Origin: Paroedura picta
Taxonomy: Eukaryota > Chordata > Lepidosauria > Squamata > Gekkonidae
DNA: 64,000 bases
Direction of reading: 5' to 3'
NCBI RefSeq assembly: GCF_049243985.1
Contig: NC_135384.1
Location: forward strand, 14,752,501-14,816,500
The position numbers and the translations under genes were made by a program. This document shows, piece after piece, positions 23,785 through 35,800 of this stretch. A model generated the notes under the pieces. It worked only from the letters and a program-made list of their open reading frames with translations. It had not been told where the DNA came from and did no database searches. The number at the start of each line of letters is the position of its first letter. Within the stretch, counting starts at the first letter, position 1.

Positions 23785-23812
23785 ACATCATCATCATCAT
23801 CATCATCATCTA
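23785..23812. repeat. (ATC)n microsatellite, V2R-B intron 1
   Basis: Eight or so CAT/ATC repeats; two fewer in C at 38303-38324. Confidence 0.9.
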
Positions 23813-24022
23813 TCATTTTTGACATTTTCTTCCTCAAGAGAAGACTGAATTTCCCCTTTCTTTCATTTTTTTTTAAACCACCACACATGAAGGGAGCTTT
23901 CAAAAGCAGATATGCTCAAACTCTCATTGGCCCCTTCAGTGCTGCTCTACTGAAATCCAATCCTACACATGGATATTTAGCTGAATAAAGAAAATATACA
24001 AAACATATGAAATGAGACTTAC

Positions 24023-24261
24023 ATAGGTTCAGAAATGAACAAATTGGCAGGCTGTGCATTAAATGAAGGAATTCTGGGTATTTATAAGATTTGAGAAGGA
24101 ATCTCACCCACAATCAGGTCACCTGGCAGGTAAAATGCATGAGGAATAGGAAGAGGGTCAACAGCTGTGGTGCACTGAATGGGATGTTTCATGCACAGAG
24201 CATGGGACAGCCATAAAAGCAACGGCATCTTCCTTGTGACCTGCTTTTCCTCCTTTGTCAT
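24023..24261 (-). pseudogene. V2R-B exon 1 with in-frame stop
   Basis: Same leader and [19 protein letters not shown] region as A, then a TAA at 24084-24082 in place of TAC. The donor CCTAT/GTAAGT at 24023 is intact. It lacks the same 10-bp segment around the orthologous start as A does. Confidence 0.82.
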
Positions 24262-24296
24262 CAGTATAAGTTTCATTCCGATTTTTTTCCTGAATC

Positions 24297-24628
24297 AAAA
24301 TAAAGTTCAGTTAGTGGCAGCTTGTCTCTGTCCCTTTAACTTCATTACTTTTTGCCATGTGATTGCAATGCTTTCTCCTGTTCTCCTTTCTGGATGAACA
24401 AGCTGTTCCTTTGTCCCAACTCCCTCTAAACCAGCTATATCCCAGAACAATGGCTGAAACTGATTTACTTTGTAAAATGTCAATTGTAAAGCAGATCTTT
24501 AGTGGTCTAAGCAGTGGAAGAGTGATGAAAACCAAAATGTTGCAATATGTTTCTCCTCACTTTTCCCAAATTTCAAAATATTACAGTAGGGTGGTAAAGT
24601 CCTTTCTTTCCAAAATGAAGCAGAAGTG
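24297..24628 (-). promoter_or_regulatory. Conserved V2R 5' flank, copy B
   Basis: Counterpart of the A block, with a short insertion near 24390 not found in A or C. Confidence 0.33.
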
Positions 24629-24833
24629 AGAGGCAAAGGAGGAAAGATATCAGATGCCAAATCCTGCTAGTGTCTTCACTCAGACTCACCTAGGTCCTTC
24701 CAAATTGTTCCTTCCTGGGCACATGGCTTTTGTTAATCTAGGTCCCATGACTCTCTACATAACCTTTATGTGTAGTCAAAAATGAACCTTCCAAATTTCC
24801 CCCAGGAAGAACTCTGGATGGATAGAAAACTCC

Positions 24834-24962
24834 CTTCAATGCCAGTCTTCAAGCACCAATCCATATCCTGGAGGCTTTAGACTGATCCTGCATTGAGCTG
24901 TGGGTTGGACTTGATGGTTTATATTCTCCCTCCCTATTATAGGATTCTTTTGATTTTACGTT
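24834..24962 (+). mobile_element. CR1 LINE 3' tail in V2R-B spacer
   Basis: Paralog of 10306-10435. Confidence 0.6.
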
Positions 24963-24990
24963 ATATTCCGTTACTGCATTTTGAAGGGAG

Positions 24991-25268
24991 TAAAGGTAGA
25001 GGTATCCCCTGTGCAAGCACCGGGTCATGTCTGACCCTTGGGGTGATGCCCTCTAGCGTTTTCATGGCAAACTCAATACAGGGTGGTTTGCCAGTGACTT
25101 CCCCAGTCATTACCGTTTACACCCCAGCAAGCTGGGTACTCAATTTTAGCGACCTCGGAAGGATGGAAGACTGAGTCAACCTTGAGCCGGCTGCTGGGAT
25201 TGAACTCCCAGCCTCACGGGCAGAGCTTCAGACTGCATGTCTGCTGCCTTACTACTTTGCGCCACAAG
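24991..25268 (-). mobile_element. Sauria-type SINE, V2R-B spacer
   Basis: Paralog of 10463-10742. Confidence 0.87.
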
Positions 25269-27819
25269 AAGGGGGTAACATTTGTTAAACAAATCTGCCT
25301 AAAACAATAGTGGAAGATAGTGCAGTCAACCCCAATAGGTTTTCAAGACAAGAACAGAAGTTGTTTAACATTACCTTACTCTGAGGAACAATCATGAACT
25401 TTCTGGGTGGTCTACAATCCAAGCACTAACATTGGTCAACTCTGCTGGGCTTCTGAGAACCAACAAGACTGGACTAGATCCAGGTCAAGGAATGTGGGAA
25501 ACTACCATACTTATGAATAGAAGCAATGTTATGGACAGCTGATTGAACCCCCTCTGTCCCTGCATCTGAGCCCTATCCATTGCTGGTTTTTTTTCTGTAC
25601 AGGGATTACTCTTAAGGAGTCCCTGGAAATGTTTTTGCCTAGCAGAAGGAAGAACTAATGATGGTGGCATGCCTTTCTAATTATAGTGGTGCTAATAGTT
25701 CTGGCCTTGGTCTCAGATGGCAATCTGAATTTGTCACAATTTAATTTGATGTGCATGCATGTAATTGTAATAATTTAAGGGGAAATGTGTGAAGATATGA
25801 AACTTTTTCATTGTGGCTAGTTGAGGCAACTTCTGTTTTTTTCTGCATTATATGCATAATGCTCCAAATCAGGTATACTGATGAAGTACTACCTGTAGCT
25901 CCCAACAACCGGAACGGAATTATGCATGTTATTCTTGAACTTATATTTCTACTTGAAGACAAAATGCCATTCTGTTTTGATAGAAAAGATCCCAAGAAGA
26001 CAATACCCCTTCTCCAGTTACATGAGACAGAACTATTCTTTAGAGAGTATATGCCCCATTTGCTTATTGAATAACTGAGTAGTTCTGCTGCTTTAGAAAC
26101 TTGCAATGTTTATTTGCATTTCAAAAGGAACTTCTCTTTTAAATCAAAATTATCAAAAAGAGCTGTGCCATCTCTTTTTACCCCAAGGCTCTCTTCAGGC
26201 CTGCTGGGATGGATCCTTTAACAACCCCTGACTGAGGGGAGGGAGTCATTTCCAAGAGCAACGCAGGGGAGCCTCTGGGCATGGTAGTAGCCATTCCTTT
26301 GGGGGGGGATTTATCCTTCTGCCAAACAGCTGACTGAGAGGCCACAGAAAAGCCCCTTCTCAAAGTAATGTTTTCCCCGGGGGTTAGACACAGCCAAGCC
26401 ATGTGTATTTCTTCTTCACAACTTTCTGCAGATTTGAGGCCACTACACAGCATTATTCTGCAGAAGAAACTGGATGCTATTGTGGAGGTTCTTTTTTCTC
26501 CTGTTTCATCTGCACAACAATCCTGTGCAGTAGGCCTCCATTCTTTCAATTCAACAACAACCTTTGTGGGAGGCCTTAAATGTTTCTTCTCTACCTCAAC
26601 CCTGTCCAAAGTAGCCCTTTCTGGCTGGGGGGCTGATCTTTATGCTATGAAGATGAGCTGTAATTCCTGGAGGTCTCCAGGCCCCACCTGGAGGTTGGCT
26701 ACCCCTGGCTATTCCTGGAGTTTTGGAGATGGGACTTGAAAATCATACAATGCCTCAGAGTCCAGACTTCAGGAAGGCCGCGGGTGTGCTTCTGGGCCCA
26801 GCGGAATGGCCGCTCTGCTGCCGGGATTTTGGGGGGGGTGGAGAGAAAGGCTTACTCCCAGAACCAGAAGCACACCTAGCACCCATTGTATTTACGAGTA
26901 CAACGGGCTTGGTCCCTAGTATAAGTATAAAAGGCACCATCTGTCCTCTGTTGCAGGTTTGCATGATTTGAAAATCAGATTTTAAAAATTCTTCATTGAT
27001 ACAATATGATGTCACTTCCAAGGATTACTAGAGAGGATGAACTTCTCTTTCTGGGAACCCAGAAGTGATGTCACACTGCCATGAACAGCCACCCCCCAAT
27101 GACACCATCCGCCCAGTCTCCTTTTGATTGCAAGACTGAGCCTGAAAATGCTAAGTTGGGATAGATAGATATGCACTTATGGACACTGGGTTTCATCAAG
27201 CCATATTTTTAATTCAGTATATCCTAATTCTTTTCTATCTGACTGCCAATCTCATATGGCTTTTGATCATGAAGGGCTCATGATACTTACTCTTCAAAGT
27301 TTTTATAGGTGACTCTTCAAAGATTTTGTGGATGATCAAAGAAGTTTCTCTCTTACATCTAAGCAACATAAAAGTGAAATTTATCCTTTAAGCCGTGCAT
27401 TAAAAATGCTTTAATAGGGGAAGGAGATATTTTTACGATAGTGAACCACTCTCCTTATTTCCTTCATATGTTCATATGTTGTCATTGAGCCATCCCCATT
27501 TTCTAAACTGATATGATTTCTTGAGTTTTTGCACAAATAAGTCTGAAATACTTGTGTGATGACCCTAGAGCATGTTTGAAGCAATTCTAGACATTTTTCT
27601 ATCTGAACACCAATATTTTATAAGCCTTTTAGTCCTGAACAACTCATGATAATCAACATTTTTTTCATGGGTGATCAAAGAAGATGCTCTCTTATTTCTC
27701 AGGAACAGAAAAGTAAAACGATTCCTATAAGTAGCACCTTAAAAATGCTTCACTTTTATGGCAGAGGGGAGTATTTTTATGATAGTGAACCGTTCCCCTT
27801 ACATTCTTAAGCTATACAA

Positions 27820-28431
27820 GAGAACCAGCTTGGTGTACTGGCTAGGAGTTGGAGACTTCTAATCTGGTGAGCCAGGTTTGATTTCCTGCTCCGCCACGTG
27901 CAGCCAGCCGGGTAACCTTGGGCTCATCACACCATGGATAAAGCTGTTGACTTGCAGTAGGGCACCTTGGGCTCAAGGAAGACACACACATTTTCATTGG
28001 CTTAAACAAGGTCACAGCTTTATTACTACTCTGCAGGAGTGAGGGCACAGCATGGGAGAGGGAGACTAACTTGTAGTTGGCTGACCACAAGAACCCAGAT
28101 TCCATCAGCAACCTGGGGAGCATCCAGTTTCATTGCTGGGAATGCAGGTCCCCTTGCCACTGGGATCCCACCCAAGGGATGTGTCCAGTGGCGCCCTGCC
28201 CCCCCCAGTCTCTCAGCATGTCTTCCTGCTGCCTGCTCCTCCACAGCATCAACAGCGGCTGCAGATAAGCCTTTACTGCTTTTTCTGACCAAAAAGTAAT
28301 ATCAAGATTCTCTCAGCCTCACTTACCTCACATTGTGTCGGTTGTGGGGAGTGGAAAGAAAAGGAGATTATAAACTGCTTTGAGACTCCTTGAGGCAGAG
28401 AAAAGTGACCTTCTTCTCCTTCTTCTATTAT
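27820..28431 (+). mobile_element. tRNA-headed SINE, split, unit B/C spacer
   Basis: Paralog of 13296-13866; keeps the CTCAGCCTCACTTACCTCAC body part that the other copy lacks. Confidence 0.65.
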
Positions 28432-28697
28432 ATTATAGCCACCATAATTTTCTACAGCCTTTGATTTCCTAACTGTTTCCATGAAAAAGTCTGAAATTTG
28501 GTTGCCAGGCTCCAGGTGGGTCTGGAGAGCTCTCTCAATTACAACTGTCCCCCAGACAAAAAACTTTAGTACTCAAGTAGGTAATGGCAGCCTTGGAGAT
28601 GGCATTCATGGTGTACCCCACTAAGGTCATGTTTGTCCACAAACCACACTGTCCTCAGGCTCCACCTTAAATAAGCAACATGAAAAGGTAGTGAGCG

Positions 28698-28841
28698 CCA
28701 CACCACTGGCAGTGTTCAAGCAGTGTCTGGACAGATATTCATCATGGATGCCTTTGGCTCATCCTGCATTGAGCAGGGGTTTGAGCTATGTGGCCTCTAT
28801 GGCCCCTTCTAGATCTATGATTTTATGATTCAGTGATTCTA
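28698..28841 (+). mobile_element. CR1 LINE 3' tail, unit C copy
   Basis: Paralog of the fragments at 286-431 and 14141-14284. Confidence 0.68.
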
Positions 28842-28911
28842 AATCTCCAGGAATGTTCCCTACCAGAGTTGGCTACTACATTCTCCAAGTGAAAATAGCA
28901 TTATATTCCTG

Positions 28912-29813
28912 TCACATTTTTCTCTTTATTAATTGATCCCTGGCATTCAATTCAGGTTTTAGAATAATGATGTAGCATTTAGGGCAGAAGATACAGCCCA
29001 GCAAGCCAGCACTAGAGGCCAAGATGGAAAAGATCTCCACAGCCACCATGGATTTCCCTTTGGTGCTCAGGTAGGTTGGAAGAAAGGACACCCAAACACT
29101 GCAAAAGACCAACATGCTAAAGGTGAGGAACTTGGCTTCATTAAAACTGTCGGGTAACTTCCTCGCAAAGAAAGCTACAGAGAAGCTGGCAGTGGCCAGG
29201 ATGCCCATATATCCCAAGACACAGTAAAACATGGCCGCTGAGCCCTCATTACACTGCAGGATGATTTCCCCTGCAAATGAATGCATGTCCATATCAGGGA
29301 AGGGAGGGGAAGTACTTAGCCAAAGAGTACAAATGCCTGCTTGAATAAAGGAACAGAAAAAGACCACAGAAGTTGCCATTCTTTTCCCAAACCATCTCCT
29401 TATCCTGGATCCTGGTTTGGTAGCCACAAAGGCTAAAACAACTGTGATGGTTTTGGCCAACACACTGGAAATGGCCACAGAGAAGACAATGGCAAAAGCA
29501 GTTTGTCGGAGAAGGCAGGTCACCTGGAAAGGTCTTCCAATGAAGAGCAAGGAGCAGAGGAAGCAGAGAAGAAGGGAGATGAGGAGAATGTAGGTGAGGC
29601 TCCGGTTGTTGGCTTTGACAATGGGAGTTTCCTGGTGCTTTATGAAAATCCCAAGCACCAAAGCTGTGATCAGAGAGAAAGAAATAGATAAGATAGCTAA
29701 TGTGATGCCAGATATTTCTCTGTAAGAGAGGAAAATGTGGACCTTGGGGATGCATTGATTTTTCTTCATGTTGGCATACTCATCTTGTGGACATTTCATA
29801 CAAGCATCCATGT
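28912..29813 (-). CDS. V2R-C exon 6 (7TM)
   Basis: 299 codons from [12 protein letters not shown] to the TGA-terminated tail IKRKM, with all seven TM segments and the PKCY, STKGK and FNEAK motifs. Confidence 0.94.
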
Positions 29814-32800
29814 CTGAAAAAGAAGTTGAAATATCTCAAAAATCTGATCAGTGACTAGATAATGGCATCAAATACTGGCATCAAATGGCATCAAAGACGA
29901 TCATTCTGATCTCATTTCTGTCAAGAGATTACTAAATTGCTTTGGGGCAGAAATTATCTCAGCATTCCATCCACCATATAGCAAAATGTGAGTCTGATGG
30001 CAACTATAAGACCAACCACATTTTATTCCTGGTGCATCCTTTTCTGAGCATGCATATTTCTTCAGACAGAGTGAAATAGGAATTGCCAGTCCATACATAT
30101 GAACAGAGGTTGCACAATAAATTAGTACACAGCGTAACGGAGATGTTTAACAGTTTCATAGGTCATACAGGAATGACAAGCTAAGTCTATCAGGTTATTA
30201 TTTGCTTGGTGCAAATCTGAATTCAATGCAAAGAAACTACACCATTGATTTCCCAATGATATAGATAAGACAACTGAAATCAGAATGCGAAAAATAATTA
30301 GTCTCTCATTCATTCTTATTAGGTGTATTAGGTATATAAACCATACAACTTCGTGGCAATCAGAATGGGCTCCTAGGTATATTTATCCTGTTTTCTGATT
30401 CTTCCTCAATGATTCAGATCTGAGGCAAAAGCGTTCCACTCGAGTTTGCTTACAGGCCTACTCACTACCTACTCGTTTCCATGGAGTGAAAAATTTTCTA
30501 ATCTCCGGTACTCTTTCCATGGAGTGGAAATTGGGAGGTTCTATCATAGTCTTTGAGAAGGAAGGACTCCCTGGAGAAGAGCCTAATGCTGGGAGCGATC
30601 GAGGGCAAAAGAAGAAGGGGACGACAGAGAATGAGGTGGCTGGATGGAGTCACTGAAGCAGTAGGTGCAAACTTAAATGGACTCCAGGGAATGGTAGAGG
30701 ACAGGAAGGCCTGGAGGATCATTGTCCATGGGGTCGCGATGGGTCGGACACGACTTCGCACATAACAACAATCATAGTCTTATCAACAGTACTATCTTTT
30801 TTGCATATTACACAAATCATTCATCTTTCAGGATTTTAGTTCTCATGTCCCAAAGTTATGCTTCCTACCCTCATCCTGAGAAATGGTCCTTTCTGGGCAT
30901 GGAACGCAATCATAGCAGCAAAACTTCTCCCCTTCCTTCTTTTGCTTGCTATAGCCAGGATGACAACGTTCATTGCAGAGAGAAAGAGGCACCACCTGTC
31001 CATAAGACAAAAGGACTATTAGTAACACAGACATAGTCACTGAATCCTAATGTTATTCTTGCAATCCTTGCCCTGTTTCTACAGAAAGCTGGCACCACAA
31101 CGTTCTTGTTGAACAGAGGAGGATCACAATGCTTATTTTCATGACAATTGGCTTGCAGGGAGGGAGTCCGGGCGAATAATAGATGCTCACATATGTTTTG
31201 GCATTAAAAAGGCCACAGCTTTATTTAAACATAGCTCCTTTATGGTGTTGGCATGGCAGGAGTTTGGGAGCCACTTTGCAGTAGGCCGACTGCTCTAACC
31301 CCCAGACAGTGGCTTGCAATGTCCTATAGTTCCCAGCTGGGAACTTGGAACCCTTAAGCCGCTGTCATGCCTAACCAAGGAAAGTGAACACTTGGGACAC
31401 TGGAGGAGGTGCAAAACTCTTGATCGATCCATCCCAGTCCAGAATTCTGTGTCTCCCCTAGCTAAGTTAGGCACCTGCTCATAGGTCTGCTACCTCTTTA
31501 AAGAGTCTCCCTTTTGGGGAGTTCACCATGCAAGGCCTCCTCCCCAGCAAGCCGGCTCCACCTCTTGCCAATCCACAAGCTGTGACTGTAACATCCTGAA
31601 ATCAAAGCTCAAATTGTGTTGTGACCTAAACCAACCAACAAACCCAGGCAAAAGCTTAACTCAACTACCGAAGGCTGGTGGGGATCTTCTCCACTTCACC
31701 CCGGCAAGAGGACGATGGGCACAAAGCACTCTCTTGAGCCTGCACTGATCTCCCCCCTAACTGGCTAATCATGTGGTGCCATGAGGCCTCCTAAGCTGCG
31801 TGTGCCTCATGATGCCTCTCTTTTACCCATGTGTATCTCCTAGCCTGCCCCTCCCACTGCATCAATGGCGGTCCCGGGCCATGAAAATTGTACCGTCTAG
31901 ATACAGTAGCACTCGATAATGTTCTTAAGTTTTAGTTGGATGTTAAAGATGAATCTGTGCCAACCCCTGTACCTAGTTTTTTTTCCATTAAGAAATAAAT
32001 TAAAACAAAATTAAAAGGGCTTGATTGAAATAGTTTATGAAAAATATAGCACGCTTCAAATGCAGGATGGATTTTGGTTGAATATCACAGGGCTGAGCCC
32101 GAGTTCTTTGGGACTAGAATGATGGTCCACAGTGGAAAGTTATGAGAATACCACAATTGTTCTGTGACTGGAATAGCAGGTTGCAGAGTAGAATAATATT
32201 CCCTGGGAGCTGCAGAAGATTTCTGGGCTTGGGATTTCTGTATTTAAAGTGGAAGGACAACACCTTGGAGCAACAGAATGACAGTTCTGGAGTAGTTGAA
32301 GTATTTTGGGACTGGCATGATGACCACCCATTGTAGAATGATGGTAGCTGGAAGTCATATAATAATTTTGGGATTGTAGTTGACATCCCACACAGTAGGA
32401 GGAGAACACTCAGAGGAGCAGAAGTGTTCTGGGACTGGAATGCCATCCACCAGAACAGAATGTCATCCCCTAAGAGTAGCAGATGTGTTCTGGAACTGGA
32501 ATGATGGATCCCCATGTGGAATGACAACCTTTATAATTGAAATCAGTGTATGATACCCAATTGCTGAACAATGATTTCCATCACACAGTCTTTCATTCAA
32601 GTCTTGGACTTTCTAGAACATATCTGATCCTCTGGAGTTTGTCATTCCACTCATTGATCTTTCATACGAGTCCCAGAGCACCTGTACCCATTACCAGAGG
32701 TCATCATTCCACTCTGGTTCCAGTATTTAAAGTCATTGAATACTTCTGCTACATTCAAACCACTTTTAGAAAAGAATCGTTATTTGATGTAAATGATTCT

Positions 32801-35800
32801 GTGACATTTTAGCATGATTGAAACACATTATTTCAAAAGAGTTAAACTATGTTCTATGATGGAACCATATGAGCAGAAAGCAACAATTAAACTTTTGGGA
32901 AAGTTCTTTGAGATAAACGTTGAAACTGAACATTTTCTTCAAATTTGGTAATTCCCCTCCTTACTATGATCCTAACCACAGAATGGTTTTGTTTGGATAA
33001 TCTCCTAATTCCAATGCAATTTTTTTGAGTGGTCAACGCAGTCTTTTCCTGCCCTTCTCATCAGTGGAACATGTTGAATCCAGCCCACTAGGTAAAAACT
33101 TTCACTAATTCATTGCCCTGAGGTAAAAGAAGAAGTAGAAGAAGGAGAAGGAGAAGGAGAAGGAGAAAGAAGAAAGAAGAAAGAAGAAAGAAAGAAGAAA
33201 GAAAGAAAGAAGAAATAAAGAAGAAAGAAGAAGAAAGAAGAAGTCACTGGCAGTCTACAAGCAAAGGTTGGATACACACTTTTCTTGGATGCTTTAGGAT
33301 GCTTAAGGCTGATCCTGCGTTGAGCAGGGGGTTGGACTAGATGGCCTGTATGGCCCCTTCCAACTCTATGATTCTATGATTCTATGATTCTAACAAGAAG
33401 AAGAAAAAGAAGAAGAAGAAGAGTTGGTTCTTATATGCTGCTTTTCCCTTCCTGAAGGAGGCTCAAAGCGACTTACAGTTGCCTTCCCTTTCCTCTCCCC
33501 ACAACAGACACCCTGTGGGGTGGGTGAGGCTGAGAGCGTGCTAATATTACTGCCCAGTCAGAACAATTTTATCAGTGCCGTGACGAGCCGAAGGTCACCC
33601 AGCTGGTTGCTTCTGATACAATCCTTATTTGTTCTAATATCATTAGATAGAAAAGATAAGAACTCTCATTCGAAAGTTCAAAATTCAGTCTCTGTGTCTC
33701 ACCTGGTTAAATGTTCCATGCCACACAATGTGATCATCATGAAGGGTCAGCTCTTTGCCTAGCGGAGACCGAGGATCCAGCCTTCCCACTTTCACTCTTG
33801 TAAAAGAGCCATTGGGGAATGTAACCAAGTTTATAACATCAAAACCAGTATTTAGTTCTCTGTTTTCATCAAAAGACACAGTGTCTCCAGCACTATTGTT
33901 GAACTTGATGGTCCTTAGAAAATGATGGAGCTAGCAGAGAAAGAAATGTTCACAAAGAGTTAAAACTGGCCTTCATCATGCCTAGGACTTTTTTGGCTTT
34001 GGCTGCAGCTTGGTGGAATGCTCTTCCAAGTGAGATTAGGGCCTGTAAAGGGCCCAAGTGCCTGAAGACAGAACTATTCCACCAAGATTATGGTTGAGAC
34101 CAGGAAATAACATCAAAGAGACGATCACCTCCCCACTTAAGAACCTATCCAATTCTTCTAGAACAATCCAACATGCACTCCCCAGTTGGGTAATATCTCA
34201 TTTAGATAGGATAAGTGGTTTTAAAAATAATATTATACATATTGTTTAACCTAAAACTGATGAATGTGTGTGTGTAATTTTTTTTAGCTGATTGATGTTA
34301 CTTGCCCTGCACCCACCATGGAATTGGGGGATATAAAATAGATATAATAATAAGCTTTGCAAATATGGCCAAGTATGAATAGATGATTCTGGCTGATACA
34401 TGTTAACTAAGTCAGTGAAAAGTTTAAATGACTACAACCTGAGTGGAATTGTGAGAAGGCCAAGAACATTGAATACCATTTTTATCAGCATTAAAAAAAT
34501 GATTGTCAATCCATAGAATACAATGGTAATACACTGATAAGGAGGCAATTTGAATTCGAAGATTTGACCTCTTCTAAATCGGATTTCAGTTCTCTGCACG
34601 TAATCTGGTTCCCAATATGGATGTGTAACTAGTTTAAGTCATCCAACTCTGTATTTCATTGGTCGCTTTATCAATTTTGATGGATGCTCCAAGTATTATC
34701 CTGCATGTAGAGGCTTCATTTGGTCATGATTTTCAAGGCTTTGATTTCTTCCAGGTTGGCCGGATATGATGGCCAAGCATTTCTTCTGTTCCCCAAAACT
34801 TACAAGTATACTAGACACATAGCCTTACAGGTACACTCATTGAGTTTGTTTTAAGCAAAATAAAATGAGCTTCTATTTCTTCCCCGTAAAGCCCCCTGTT
34901 ACTTAAAACCATGTTATCTAAAGAGTGGACTACCCAACTCAATAATTTGCTCTCCAGTCCACATGACTTTCCTCTTGCAAAATAATAATATACTGAGGAT
35001 GGCCTGATCAGTATGCCCTCTATGGCACAGTGAAGAGAGAAATCCAGATATTATTATTGTTATTGTTGTTACTATTATTATTATTATTATTTGAACTTAT
35101 AACCTGCCATTTTCCAAAGTTTATATACATACAAAGTTTATATACATAAAACCCTCATAAAACCCCCTATATTAAACCCCTCCACTTAGCCCTGAGGCTT
35201 TACAAACCAAAAGATTGGCAGCCAAATTTATCTAGTCCCCCAAGCAGCCCTCTCTAGATGTGGGAGTTTAGATATAGTAGCAAACCAAACCTGAGGAGAT
35301 GCCATGCAGGTTTTAGCACTAGCCTCAACCTTGTGTTGCACTCCCTGCAGTAATGTGAGAGCTCCATCATGGCCCTCGGCTTTCCTGGGAGCTCATTCCA
35401 CCATGTCGGGGCCGGGACCGAAAAGGATATTTTCCTCTTTAGTGGCCAGCTCTGGCTTTCCACTGAAAAGAGACGTTCTTGGCTAAACATCTGCAATCTT
35501 TAGAAAGAAGCTAAAGACACACTGATCATCCCACTCTCTCTGAGTAAAGCTGTTCCTCATGGGTTGCTTTTCATTCATTTATTCTGCACAATGCGGAAAA
35601 GGTTTCTGTGTTTTAATCATTTCAGGGATTTCATTGTAGTGCCGAATGTTTGAACAAGTTGCTTGCTCTGAGTGATATTTCTGGTTCACTTTTCACATAT
35701 GCATATTGAAGTTTTAACTGTTTTGTTGCTCTTGATTTTTTTTGTAGGCTTTGTTTTTATGCTATGGCATTTTGATAAGTTATGTATTTGGAAAATCGTT

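Larger units (their letters stand above)
14355..24261 (-). pseudogene. V2R-B: vomeronasal type-2 receptor with exon 1 nonsense codon
   Basis: Second tandem copy, with six exons at 24261-24023, 22635-22344, 22257-21400, 19418-19191, 16503-16377 and 15256-14355. All splice sites are kept, and exons 2-6 are fully open with standard lengths. Exon 1 has TAA at 24084-24082 where A and C have TAC (Tyr), so from the Met at 24261 translation ends after 59 codons. Compared with A and C in exons 2-3, B has about nine private amino-acid changes and C about one, which fits relaxed constraint. The 7TM exon is still intact with the PKCY motif. Either a young pseudogene or a disabling allele in the sequenced animal; a base-call error is also possible. 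Confidence 0.8.
14138..28695. repeat. Tandem segmental unit B
   Basis: About 14.56 kb with V2R-B. Unit C matches it closely through introns and spacer, including the same CR1 tail plus SINE block in intron 4 and the same L2 in intron 1, so B and C are the youngest pair. Confidence 0.88.

Noticed and set aside
23785-23812. Regular short repeats that could suggest a CRISPR or coding Asp/Ser run
   Set aside because: Plain ATC microsatellite in an intron of a vertebrate gene.
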